NCBI GenBank assembly: GCA_914767715.1
Contig: OU612070.1
Location: 1,691,501-1,755,500 of the forward strand
Source of the DNA: Membranipora membranacea
Lineage: Eukaryota; Bryozoa; Gymnolaemata; Cheilostomatida; Membraniporidae
Length of the DNA: 64,000 bases
Reading direction: 5' to 3'
How positions within the stretch are numbered: position 1 is the first letter of the stretch; each line of letters starts with the position of its first letter. Of this stretch, positions 23,157 through 33,352 are shown piece by piece. A program made the translations under genes and the position numbers. The notes beneath the pieces were generated by a model. It did not search any database. It was given only the letters and a program-made list of their open reading frames with translations, and was not told where the DNA came from.

Positions 23157-25897
23157 TGGCAACGAATTTTCATAGCGCATATCTTAATATCCGTGGATTG
23201 GCAAGCAAACTGGAAGAGGTTCGTTTAATTCTTAGTGATCACAAATTTAGTATACTGTGTTTGGCTGAAACATTTTTGAATGAAAATGATGACAGCTGCC
23301 TATATGAGGTACCAGGATATAAGATGATAAGAAGGGATAGGCTCTGTAACAATGGTGGGGGATTACTCTGCTATGTCCATGATTCACTGGTCATTGAACA
23401 TCTGGAAAATTTAGATCTTTACATGGATGAGAGTATAACAGTCAAGGTCAGACCCAGAAGCCAAAAGAGTTTTTTGGTCACATACTTATATAGACCTCCC
23501 CAATCAAAAGCATCATGGAACACAGACTTTTCAGAGTTTGTCGAGCGTTGTTATGGTTTGAACGATGAAATTATAATATTTGGTGATTTCAATATTGATT
23601 TGCTGAATCCAACTTCGAAAAACAGGTGGTTAGATAATGTTACCTCTCCACTACTGTTGAATCAACTTATATCTGAACCCACTCGCATAACTAATTCATC
23701 AAGGACACTAATTGACCACATCTATTCAAGTAAAAGTGACAATATTGCTAAATCTGGTGTCATCAAATATTCACTGAGTGATCATTTCATGATAGTAGCT
23801 TCAAGAGAGATTGATAGAAATGTTAAAATATCTAAACAAAGATGTAAGGTAACATTTTTGGATTATTCATTTGCAACACCTGAAAACATTTTTAACACAT
23901 TCTCAAGGGAAAATTTTGGTTACGTACTGTATGAAAGATCAATAGACTCAATGTTTGAGAAGTTCTATAGCCATTTGAATCATCTTATATCAAAACTCGT
24001 GTTTGAGAAGACTCGTTTTGTAAGAACGCATAATCTTCCAAAATGGTTGGATGATGAGGTAAAAATGAACATCAAAATCAGAGATCAACTCAAACAAAAC
24101 GGTGATTGGGAAGGATATAAAAAACAACGAAATTATGTCACTAATATGATCAGACAAAAGAAGAAAAGAGCTATTTCTAATATTATTAAAGAGTCTAAAG
24201 GTAATACAAAACCTGTTTGGGATGTATTAAAGAATAAAAAGAAGGAGGCTTTCCCTGCGACAAATTTGAGTGCAGATCAATTTAACAGCCATTTCACATC
24301 CATTGCAAAATCAATCACAAAGAACCTTGTCGTAACAGATGAGATGACATTTCCCGTATCCAAACATAATTTGACAGACATACCACAATTCACCCCTTTC
24401 ACATGTACAAGAATATTGTTCCACATTCCTGATAGTAAAAGTACAGGACCTGACAGAATTACAGTGAAGATGTTGAAGCTTGTTTGGCCTTATATTGTGG
24501 ATATTGTCACCGATATGTTTAACAGGGTTTTAAGCAAAGGCCAGTTCCCTTCAACATGGAAACTAGCTCGAGTTTCACCAATACATAAATCTGGGGATAT
24601 AAATAACCCATCAAATTATAGGCCAATTTCAGTCTTGCCTGTTCTTTCAAAAATATTTGAGAAACACATAAATCACCATCTGCAAGAATATCTCACTAAG
24701 AACAAAATCATCCATGAGCTTCAATGTGGATTTAGAAAAGGCCATTCTTGTTCAGACAGTTTATTTAAAATTATTTCAGACTCTTTGGTGGAGAAAATTA
24801 ATGGAAATGTTATGACATTACTTTTTCTGGATTTTAAAAAGGCATTTGACTGTGTATCCCATGTTTTACTACACAATAAGTTGAAGGCTTGCGGCATCGG
24901 AGGAAATATGTTAAAACTTCTTGACACCTTTCTGACAGACAGAAGGCAGTTTGTTAAACTCAATAATATTGAATCTTGTAGATTGCCTATCACAATAGGG
25001 GTCCCTCAAGGTTCAATCCTAGCACCAACTTTGTTTCTCATCTTCATAAATGATTTAATAACTTCATCAAAATCAGACTCATCATCATATGCATATGCTG
25101 ATGATACAGTGTTCCTGTCATCTAATAAAAACCTTCAGCAACTAAAGGCAAAGGCATCTGAAGATTTAAGTGGCATTTTGGATTGGTGCAATCGTAACCG
25201 GATGGTTATAAATGTTCAGAAATCTCATTACATGCTACTTAATATCTCAGATCCGCTTTATGACCTGGAACTGTACATAGGGCATGAAAAACTAAACAGA
25301 CAGAGAACTACAAGGCTTCTGGGTTTTGTGTTGAATGACTCGCTTTCATGGCAGGATCATCTAGAGTATGTATATAAAAAGGTACAACGGAATGTTTACC
25401 TACTTCAAAATTTGAGATACTTCTTGGATATAGCAAGTGCCCGCACATTTTACTTCCAGTTTATCTATTGTCACCTTATATATGGTATCCATATCATTGG
25501 CAACTTGTCCTGCAATAATGCCCTCAATAGATTATTTTTGTTGCAAAAACGGGCTTTACGCATTATCGCCAATGTGCATTACATCCCGTATTATCTCATT
25601 TCAACCGAATCCATTACACAATCATTACAACTCCTACCTCTTCCTAAGCTTGTTTGTTATTTCACTTCACTTTTTGCGCATAAGATAAACAATTTTTTAA
25701 CACCTCCATTTATATATAGAGGATTTAAAAACACTACCAAGTTCAATTTTCGTGATAAACATTTACTTTTATATCATACAGACAATCTAAGATACAAAGT
25801 TTCTGCTACATACAATTCTTTACCGTTACATTTGAGATCTAAAGAGAAGTTCAGTTCATTCAAAACTTTACTTTTCAACCATATATTATCGACTTGA
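23153..25897 (+). CDS. LINE ORF2: AP-type endonuclease plus reverse transcriptase, 914 aa
   Basis: ORF2 nicks target DNA and primes reverse transcription from it. The N-terminal endonuclease (~1-230) shows YLNIRGL, CLAETFLNEN, YRPP, IIIFGDFNIDLL, LIDHIYS and YSLSDHFMIV. The RT domain (~430-740) shows STGPDRITVKML, WKLARVSPIHKSGD, NYRPISVLPVLSKIFEKHI, QCGFRKGHSCSD, LFLDFKKAFDCVSH, IGVPQGSILAPTLF and AYADDTVFLS with both catalytic Asp. The C-terminal part has the usual thumb/connection segment. The start is placed at the first of two ATGs in ATGATGG, which overlaps the ORF1 stop by four bases. No frame break is seen. Confidence 0.93.
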   Translation: MMATNFHSAYLNIRGLASKLEEVRLILSDHKFSILCLAETFLNENDDSCLYEVPGYKMIRRDRLCNNGGGLLCYVHDSLVIEHLENLDLYMDESITVKVRPRSQKSFLVTYLYRPPQSKASWNTDFSEFVERCYGLNDEIIIFGDFNIDLLNPTSKNRWLDNVTSPLLLNQLISEPTRITNSSRTLIDHIYSSKSDNIAKSGVIKYSLSDHFMIVASREIDRNVKISKQRCKVTFLDYSFATPENIFNTFSRENFGYVLYERSIDSMFEKFYSHLNHLISKLVFEKTRFVRTHNLPKWLDDEVKMNIKIRDQLKQNGDWEGYKKQRNYVTNMIRQKKKRAISNIIKESKGNTKPVWDVLKNKKKEAFPATNLSADQFNSHFTSIAKSITKNLVVTDEMTFPVSKHNLTDIPQFTPFTCTRILFHIPDSKSTGPDRITVKMLKLVWPYIVDIVTDMFNRVLSKGQFPSTWKLARVSPIHKSGDINNPSNYRPISVLPVLSKIFEKHINHHLQEYLTKNKIIHELQCGFRKGHSCSDSLFKIISDSLVEKINGNVMTLLFLDFKKAFDCVSHVLLHNKLKACGIGGNMLKLLDTFLTDRRQFVKLNNIESCRLPITIGVPQGSILAPTLFLIFINDLITSSKSDSSSYAYADDTVFLSSNKNLQQLKAKASEDLSGILDWCNRNRMVINVQKSHYMLLNISDPLYDLELYIGHEKLNRQRTTRLLGFVLNDSLSWQDHLEYVYKKVQRNVYLLQNLRYFLDIASARTFYFQFIYCHLIYGIHIIGNLSCNNALNRLFLLQKRALRIIANVHYIPYYLISTESITQSLQLLPLPKLVCYFTSLFAHKINNFLTPPFIYRGFKNTTKFNFRDKHLLLYHTDNLRYKVSATYNSLPLHLRSKEKFSSFKTLLFNHILST

Positions 25898-26033
25898 CCA
25901 ACATCATTGATGATATTATTTCCCTTCTGTTTCTCTTTTTTTGTTATAAAAAAAATTGTTTTCTGGCACTGAGTGCAAAACATTTCGAATGAGATGACTT
26001 TTGATGCCAATAAAAAGTATATATATATATATA

Positions 26034-26690
26034 AGGTCCTTGCACACAAAATTGAAAGGAATTATCAAATTAAACAATCCTAACAAATTTACCTGTTATA
26101 TTAAGATTCAGCCTATTATTGTAAATGACCAATAGCATCCTCTCATAACTCACAACACTGACTGTCATTGGTCACAATATAAAGTAGCTAGTCAAGTGCA
26201 TACCTTTAGTTTTCATTTCCTTTCAGATCACACATTTTTTAGTATTAATTTTGTACTGTCTACTCTAGTTAAATTTAAGTGAAGGAAAATAGAAACCTAA
26301 CAATTCCAAAGGTAGTTCCACTACAATTTAACAAAGCTCGGACCAAAGACTTTGAAACATATTTAATGTTATTCAAACAAAAATATAGTACCTTATCTGG
26401 ATTCTCACTGTCTGTGACTGAGCACATTTTCAGATCTTGATGATGCATGGGCACTTGTAGCCTGTCTTGACAGGCAAAGGCCCCTGGGACTTACATGCCT
26501 CTACTTTGCCAATGGGGTGTTTGATACTGGACATTGACAATGTAAAGGCATGTATGTAAGAGTCCCAGGGGCCCATGGATTGATTGTAATTGTTTAAAGT
26601 GTATTTCACCTCAGTTTGATATTTTAGCACTAGTACAAACATGAAATTGTTTGGGGTCAAATATACCTTTTTAGCCCTTCCTAGTGGCTG
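26034..26690. other. Intergenic sequence with a ~100-bp hairpin
   Basis: At 26476-26576 the word aggcccctgggacttacatg is answered in reverse by catgtatgtaagagtcccag, giving a palindrome with ~22-45 bp arms, possibly a small MITE. The rest is AT-rich with no exon. Confidence 0.5.
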
Positions 26691-26830
26691 GAAACGCTCT
26701 CAGAGCTTCTGCAGACGGGGCTCCGCCCCGTACCCCGTTGGGGGGCTCACACCGCCCCCCAAACCCCCAGGTGGGTGACTCGGGTGCTTCGCACCCTCGA
26801 AGCACCACGTTGTGGTGCAGTATCGCCGTA
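26691..26830. repeat. GC-rich run of perfect short-loop hairpins
   Basis: Within ~105 bp of GC-rich DNA set in AT-rich flanks there are five back-to-back inverted repeats: ACGGGGC-TCC-GCCCCGT (26715-26731), CCCC-GTT-GGGG (26733-26743), GGGGGGC...GCCCCCC (26740-26760), GGGTGC-TTC-GCACCC (26782-26796) and GCACCAC-GTT-GTGGTGC (26802-26818). Four of the five have a three-base loop. No coding frame is supported across it. Confidence 0.85.
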
Positions 26831-27868
26831 AAATGGAATCTCCCTATTTTGAATTTAGATTACTTGGCAAGTATGGAGATAAGGACCCCTCTCACATTAT
26901 TTAGTTGTCTAATGGTCCCTACTTAAGCCATAGAAGGTGTGGAAATACCTGTTCTGGGATATATATACTTCCTTATACTTTTCGAGATTTAATCTAAGTG
27001 AGAATATAAATTTAAAGCAATGATGCGGAATAATATAGAACACAATCAGTGACAGAACTTTCAAGTCTGTCTAACTCAGGCGATACTGTAAACTTGATAC
27101 AGACAAATATTTTTCTACAGCGTAAAGCAAATAATGTTTTGTTGCTCAGTCTATAATACTGTTGTCATCTCGTTTGGCAATGTTATTATTGACACTAAGA
27201 CATTGCAACACCAGATTAGGGTCATGATAGTGATAACTAACTCATGTGTCATGTCCTACAAAAAAAAGTAAAAACTCTCAACATTGTAAAGCAATGTAAA
27301 CATGAATTATCCCTTTTTGCCAGTAAACCAGAGTATGGAAGTGTCTACCAGATTATAATGCAAAAAGGGGGCTAGATTAACTACATATGATGATGAAGCG
27401 ACATGCTCACAAGATTTGGTTTGGTACCCGTTTGAGAATGATAAATTGGTAAGTGATCTGCTTTGTCATGATAACGAAATGAAAGAGCAAAAAATTCAAA
27501 TAAATATCCACAATACTGATAAAAAATAGTGACCTATGCATGACAAGAGTATATTTTAAATCTCACTTTCTAATAATAACACTGAAACTGTACTTGCGTT
27601 TACAATGGATATTGGTCTCCCCTTTTCAACCCCGGAAACATATTGGCAATTTTACTACTTGTCAAATACTTTAAAAAAGCTCTTGAAATTTCCTGCCACT
27701 CTAAATCTGACTGTTTCATGAACATAAATGAATATGTTATGAAATCACCATTGATTTGCAATCATTCGAGGTTTGCCTTGCTGCCACTTGGGTAAGATTA
27801 GCAAAATCTGAAAATATTTGTTCCAACATACCAAGATACAGTGACTTAATAATAGGCATAACGCAATA
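26831..27868. other. Intergenic / upstream flank of the receptor gene
   Basis: I find no exon. An in-frame stop at 27842-27844 precedes the receptor ATG, so either the ATG at 27869 is the start or an unseen upstream exon joins here. Confidence 0.5.
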
Positions 27869-29889
27869 ATGGTGATCCACCAGACAAGAGTATTACCAGT
27901 TGATACTACAGTGACTGCAGAAGACGAACCTTCTCTACAGAGATTCGATCTATCAATTCGGTATAATATCATGACAGCTGTGGGCTGCTTACCTGCCAGC
28001 TGCATACCACATCTACCAAAGTCAGTTCGGGTACCCCTGGCCGTAGCACAACTGCTGATGACTATAGTTCTACTCATTCCACCTGTGAATGCCCTGTTCA
28101 GCATTTTAGGACAGGAGGACAGACAAGATCCTACAGTTTTCATCTACAAAATATTGTGTATGGAGGTATCATTTCTCACTCCTTTTGATGCTCTCTGCTT
28201 CTCAGTCACTGCTAACATGTTCAATACATTCACTGACTACTATGGACAGCTCTCAGTAGTGCAACAGTGCTTCTACGAAATGCACATAGACATACCGCAC
28301 CGTTTTAGGAGGTTTTCTCTTGTCATGCTGGCTACCTCAGGTGTCTTAATGTCAGTAGTGATGGTCACCTTATTCATATACGACTATATTCATCCTGTGT
28401 GGCACCTTGATCCTTTATTTGCATCGGAGATCACGAACGATAACTACGACAGTCTAGATCAGTTTCACGTTAGGCTGAGACAGTTAGGCCACGTTTACAT
28501 GGTGATGTATGGCATCCACACATGCATCAAAATCACTTATTTAAGCTCGGTGATCCTTGTCATATTCCTACTCTTCAGGGGTTACAACAAAAACTTGGAA
28601 AATATTGTCAAAAACAATCCCAATAAACTTCAGAAAGACCTCTTGATGTATCGCCACACACATCTAGAACTGTGTCAGCTGGTCGAGAACATGAACAGAT
28701 TATTCCGATGCTTGTTGGGCTGCATGGTACTGGCCTATAGTGTTGGAACGCTGCTCATTCTCTACCTTGTATCCTTGGGATTAACAAAGGACTCAGAGTT
28801 GAGAGGGATTATGATTTTCTGGTGTATAATGTTTATTTTCTTCGACATAATGACTATTGTATCATGCCAGGTGATCCAAGATCTGGTGAGTCTTTCAATT
28901 TATGTTTTTTTTTGCTTGAATTGCTTGTTGCCTTAGGACCTGTCCTCCTTCCTAGGAGTTGAGATCTCGATATTTGCGGTCAAGAGTTCTTATTAAAAGG
29001 CCATGTTTAGGGTTCAGATTGTGCAAAAGTAAAAAATTGTATAGATGGCGTGAGCATATGTATAGCAAAGTGTCCTAATGTACGACACAAGTGACAACAG
29101 CTCTCTTCAAACATTTCTTGAATCCATCTTCAGAGTGAAGGAATACCCTGCTTCTATTGAGGCAGTATTATTTAGCCAATAGTTAATATCTAAATTTTGT
29201 TTTTACAAGCAGAGTGTACCAGCAACACTTTTCTTGCAATTTTTTTAGTTTGTGATAGTAATACAATCAATCAAGTCTCTTCGGTTTTTTTTAGACTGTA
29301 GAGGCTAAAGAGCACCTGTTGAGACTAACTGTCACTCCCACAGAACAGAAGGTTGAGGTGGGACCATGGAAATGTTTTCTATTCATTAGGCATGTTATTA
29401 TTTGTGCTGCTGATTTTGGAGTGCGATTCTGGTTATGTTTCTAGTAGTCTTTGTATTGTTTCTTCCGACTGCAGCTTGACATCTTTCACTGAAAATCTGA
29501 CAGTGGTCAGAGGAACCGAGTGGGTGTAAAATGCATAAGTTTTGCTACCAGCTGATTTTTGCGAGAAAATTTTGAATTAGTGATCACATGTTGTGACTAT
29601 GAGAATATGTGGTCACAGTGTCTAATGAAACCCATAAGGGTAGAATAGTAAAGACGTAATAACATGGTGCAATCCTATCTTTTTCATGGTTTGCTGTTTA
29701 ACAGCACTATAATAGTACAAACCTAGCAGTGCATTCAAGCTTACTAGTTTCAATTTGATAATATGGTATGTTTATATTTTTTCTTGACAACAGGAGTTTG
29801 AGTTGAGCTTATTTTTCAAGCAAGTTAACAAGCCGACACCTCTAACAGCAGCAGGAGTAATTGTTGTGAACAATAACGGTAATCGGTGA
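27869..29889 (+). CDS. Gustatory-receptor-like (GR/GRL family) membrane protein, at least three exons
   Basis: GR/GRL proteins are multi-pass membrane proteins, ligand-gated channels in insects, with an inside N-terminus. Exon 1 is 27869-28885 (339 codons), exon 2 is 29295-29357 (21 codons), exon 3 is 29794-29889 (31 codons plus TGA). All junctions are GT-AG and phase 0. Six hydrophobic helices lie in exon 1: LAVAQLLMTIVLLIPPVNAL, LCMEVSFLTPFDALCFSV, FSLVMLATSGVLMSVVMVTL, IKITYLSSVILVIFLLF, LGCMVLAYSVGTLLILYLV and IMIFWCIMFIFFDIMTIV. Exon 3 reads EFELSLFFKQVNKPTPLTAA, matching the loop before TM7 in the family. Short C-terminal exons with phase-0 introns are also typical of GR genes. TM7 (TYxxxxxQF) is not found; exon 3 may splice on at G|GTAATC, with the last exon lost or beyond the SINE. 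Confidence 0.8.
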
Positions 29890-29919
29890 CGGTAATCGTG
29901 ATAATAATAATAATGATTA

Positions 29920-30305
29920 TATAATATAATAATTATGTTGCTGCCCGTCTAGATAGACGAGGTGCGGCATAGGAAGAGGTTTATAGTGACGACTAGGTTT
30001 CCGAGTCGTTAGTGCCACTTTTCAACCACTCACAGCTTTAACCCAGCGTGAAGCATAGCGCTACAAGGCCGGAGCTGCAGTGGTTGATGACAGCATCCTC
30101 CTGTATAGAGCTATACCATACAGGAGGGTTCTTTAATCTGCATGCACGACATGGTGTTGTACAAACCTCCATTATTTATAGTCCTGATCTGAATGGACTG
30201 TGTGATCAGTCAAAGTCGAAACGACTTTTATTCCCGGACGGGGTTTGAACCCACAACCGGCTGGCCAAGTGGCAGACACGCTATCCACTGAGCCAAACTG
30301 CTACA
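29920..30305 (-). mobile_element. tRNA-derived SINE
   Basis: On the minus strand the head reads GCAGTTTGGCTCAGTGGATA with an A box at 30285-30295 (TGGCTCAGTGG) and a B box at 30241-30251 (GGTTCAAACCC), 35-45 bp apart, as in tRNA genes. The body runs ~300 bp and includes a small hairpin (CTCCTGTATGGTATAG... CTATACAGGAGG). It ends near a (TAA)n-rich tract at 29900-29935. The tRNA-like head does not fold as a full modern tRNA (no clean acceptor stem), so it is a SINE and not a tRNA gene. It sits just past the last visible receptor exon. Confidence 0.8.
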
Positions 30306-31050
30306 ATACAACCAGCACTGCACAAGGGGTTCCGACTGTCAGTGACACAGAAAGAGCGTGCCATTTTTAAACAACAAATCTTAGAATTTTTGGGGAGTTG
30401 AGAACTGAAAACATTTTGAAGGCACTGTGCAAGTCTCATAAGTGGGCGATCTCCGCTAAGGAATCGGTGTCTCTGCATCTATATCTGCTATTTTGCATTC
30501 TATCAATTTCGCATAAAAAACTATCTCTTGTATTATATATAGCCATGCCGAATATTCAGAGATTTTCCATGGTAGTCTGCTGGCAGGGCGAGTCATTATT
30601 ATTCCATAACAGTACCATAATTTGGGGCAAGCGAGAGGGAAGTTGGATGCCTTTATCGATGACTGGTTATCGCTTCTGTCATACTAATATATTCAATTTT
30701 ATTCAGCATCACCACATTGTAAATATTAAAAAACAATATTCATAAATATATATTTTTCAATACATGCATGTGTTTTGACTGTGGTTATATATGTGCACAT
30801 GGAATGAACGATAAAGAGCTGCCAATAAAATGTGAGCAAATAAAATAATAGATAAAAAAGATACATTATTCCTTGACAATGCCTTTTTATTGACAATAAC
30901 ATTTATGATATAGAATACACATTCACCCTAATATCATGTAGAAACACCTTCACCCCAATATCATGTAGAATACACCTTCAACCTCATTAACGTGATGGCT
31001 TACCACAGTATAGACTGCCCTGCCCCCCTCCACCTTGGTTGACATACAAC
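30306..31050. other. Intergenic sequence without supported genes
   Basis: I looked here for the missing TM7 exon of the receptor and found no TYxxxxxQ-type segment after a usable acceptor. An open frame at 30398-30745 has no recognisable feature. A short duplication (caccttcaccccaatatcat-like) sits near 30925-30980. Confidence 0.45.
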
Positions 31051-31464
31051 TTAAACCACTGCTGCCACAGATGGGCTTTGCTCACCATATCCACCAGTCA
31101 AAAATTTAAATAGAGAGTTGTGGCATCAAAACATCTAGCCAGTAGCTTTGAATGGAGTTATATGAGCTCTCAAAATATAAGGAGTATCTTCTTCCCCAGC
31201 CATTCACCATTAGTGATGTCATATGTTGAGGTTGACCAATCAGGTGCCTTTAAAATCTAGCTGAGATCCAACCTGATTGGTCAACCTCAACATATGTCAT
31301 CACTAACGGTGGATGGCTGGGGAAGAAGATACTTCTCACATTTTGAGAGCTCATATAACTCCATTCAAAGCTACTGGTTAGATGTTTTGATGCCACATCT
31401 CTCCATTTAAATTTTTGACTGGTGGCACTGCTGGGCAAAGCCCAGCTGTGTCAGGAGTGGTTTA
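31051..31464. mobile_element. 414-bp near-perfect palindrome (foldback/MITE)
   Basis: The left arm (31051 to ~31247) and right arm (~31267 to 31464) are reverse complements with few mismatches. Examples are agtagctttgaatggagtta, tatgagctctcaaaat and gttgaggttgaccaatcagg on the left, answered in reverse on the right. The loop is about 20 bp. Both ends read TTAAACCACT outward, so the element is bounded by TTAA, the target used by piggyBac-type transposons, though TTAA may just be part of the arm. No coding capacity. Confidence 0.85.
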
Positions 31465-32711
31465 AAAATCTGCTGGCTTTGTTATATCTGGTACAAAGTT
31501 ACAAATTAAAATCAGCCATCAACACCCCACTTTCCATTCCTCTCTTGTTTCTCATTGGCTGTTGATGGTGCAGGCTTTTGTGCTGTCTTCCTCTCAACAA
31601 CCAAACTTATCTTTCTCAACACTCCATCAGCGAAATTTCCAAACATTCTGTTTGCAGAATCAATCATGGTTGGTTTTTCTTTAGGCGCTATGATAGGTTT
31701 AGCGCGCATACAATCTGTATGCGTCGGTGAGGCAGAAGCTGACCGGTCTCTAAGTGAGAGATCAGAGTCCTCATCTGAAGAATCACTGGATAAGAAAGCT
31801 GAGGAGTCATCGCTACAAGATGGCTCAGAGACAACTGGGTCAAAGTGCCACTTCCTGTCCACTCCACCCAAGTGCTTGGAACCTGAAATGTGAGACACGC
31901 CATCATATTATGGTGAGAAGGATAAATCAATTGTTTAGTGCGTGCATGGGGAGACAACTTGTAAGAAGTGTTATTGCAAAATTAAAGAATCCTTGTGACC
32001 GTGTCAGACTTTATTTGTCATACATCTGATCAAGGAAAATAGATTACAAAAATGTAACTTTTACTGTTGATATTGGTATTGCAGTGTAATCTGTTACACA
32101 GTGGAACAAAAATATTAATCGACGGATGAATATTACCTGTGTCAAGGCTTCGTACTCTGCGTGCTAATAGCTTTCCATAACAATGCATCTTTGGGGCTTG
32201 TCTGAAACATATACTATCCAAACCACTCTGCAATTAGAAAAGAACACATGTACAGACAAAATAAGTAGTGTTTTCGCATACATGGTATAAAGGTTCCTCG
32301 GTTTCACCAAGTTGCACATTATTATAGTATTCAGTAAACCAAAAAATATGAAGTCATGGTCACATCGGTATTACACCACAACCCCGTTCAGGTCTGCAAT
32401 TTCTGTCACACAGATTATACATTGGCTCACACAGCAGTGTTTACTGCTGGTCAGACTGCTCACCTTTTCAGCGATATTTACCAGGCAGACATCGTCTGTG
32501 GACATTGCTTTACCGGTGCTGTCTTTGATGTCACATAATGCAGCGTATGACCCGTTTACCACATTTGGGTGAACTGGAACGTTTGAAAGAAGCAAACTCA
32601 TATCCCAGTCTCGTTCGTGGTGCGCCCAAGTGAAACGACGTTTTTTTTTTCTATAAAAAGGTAGATAAGCCTATGAGTTATATAAAAGTTATTTACCTGA
32701 CCACCCTTATG

Positions 32712-32815
32712 TAGCCTGGGCAAGCTGTCGTGTCAAGGGTCCTCTCTTTAAAAATGGATTTACCCGGGCTGTCCCCCCTCCACACCCACCCACCCCTGAC
32801 AGCCTGCCCAGGCTA
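32712..32815. mobile_element. 104-bp MITE with 9-bp target duplication
   Basis: The ends are tagcctgggcaagctgtc and gacagcctgcccaggcta, inverted repeats of ~18 bp. The nonamer acccttatg stands directly on both sides (32703-32711 and 32816-32824), a clean target-site duplication. Nine bases would fit Mutator-like elements. It lies in an intron of the HDC-like locus. Confidence 0.85.
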
Positions 32816-32894
32816 ACCCTTATGTATCTTCTTTACCAAGAAGTACATAATTAAAGACTCATACAGTGTCATGACACTATGGAAAGCATGTTAT

Positions 32895-33352
32895 TTAAAA
32901 GTTTTATTGTATCCATTCTAACCTACTGCCTACCTATTTTGTTCACTAGTATTTATTCACGAGACAAGAAAGCTCTGAGAAACTTTTTTTAAGCAAGGCG
33001 ACAGACTAGGTCTTGATATTGGGGACCTAGATTCAGTCATATCAAAACGTACAAAGAACCTGGCCCTGCAGATAATACATGATGACGAACATTTTTTAAA
33101 CAATTTTCTTGAGAAACTCCCCTCAGGCAGATATCGCAGCCTTAAATACAGAACTGCCTGGGGTAAAGACTCATTCCTCAGACACTTGATTTTGATATTG
33201 CAAGATATTTTTTAATCCACTAGAAGTCAGACTTTACTTAACTCATTTTGTTTATGTTTCTTTTTGGTATTCCCTACTCATGTAACAGTATAAACACTCA
33301 ATCTCGCAGCATACCTAATGTTTGTGACAAAATAAACCAACCAGCCAACCAA
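32895..33352 (+). mobile_element. LINE 3'-end fragment
   Basis: Plus-strand frames, with one break near 32995, give FIVSILTYCLPILFTSIYSR, then GDLDSVISKRTKNLALQIIH and EKLPSGRYRSLKYRTAWGKD. This is the C-terminal tail of an RT like that at 2463-3038 (LPSGRYQSVKFR). It ends with aaataaaccaaccagccaac, a typical tetranucleotide-like LINE tail. Confidence 0.82.

Larger units (their letters stand above)
21430..26033 (+). mobile_element. Full-coding non-LTR retrotransposon, LINE-1 of this window
   Basis: The element has two intact, overlapping ORFs (21576-23156 and 23153-25897) followed by a ~130 bp 3' UTR that ends ccaataaaaagtatatatat in a (TA)n tail at about 26033. The second LINE at 50035 ends the same way, so this is the true 3' end. 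The 5' end is not certain; it probably lies between the ctgttaagattctgttaag repeats at 21440-21490 and the first ATG. RT sequence blocks and the endonuclease-first order suggest the CR1/Jockey superfamily. All catalytic boxes are intact, so this copy may be recent or active. Confidence 0.93.
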
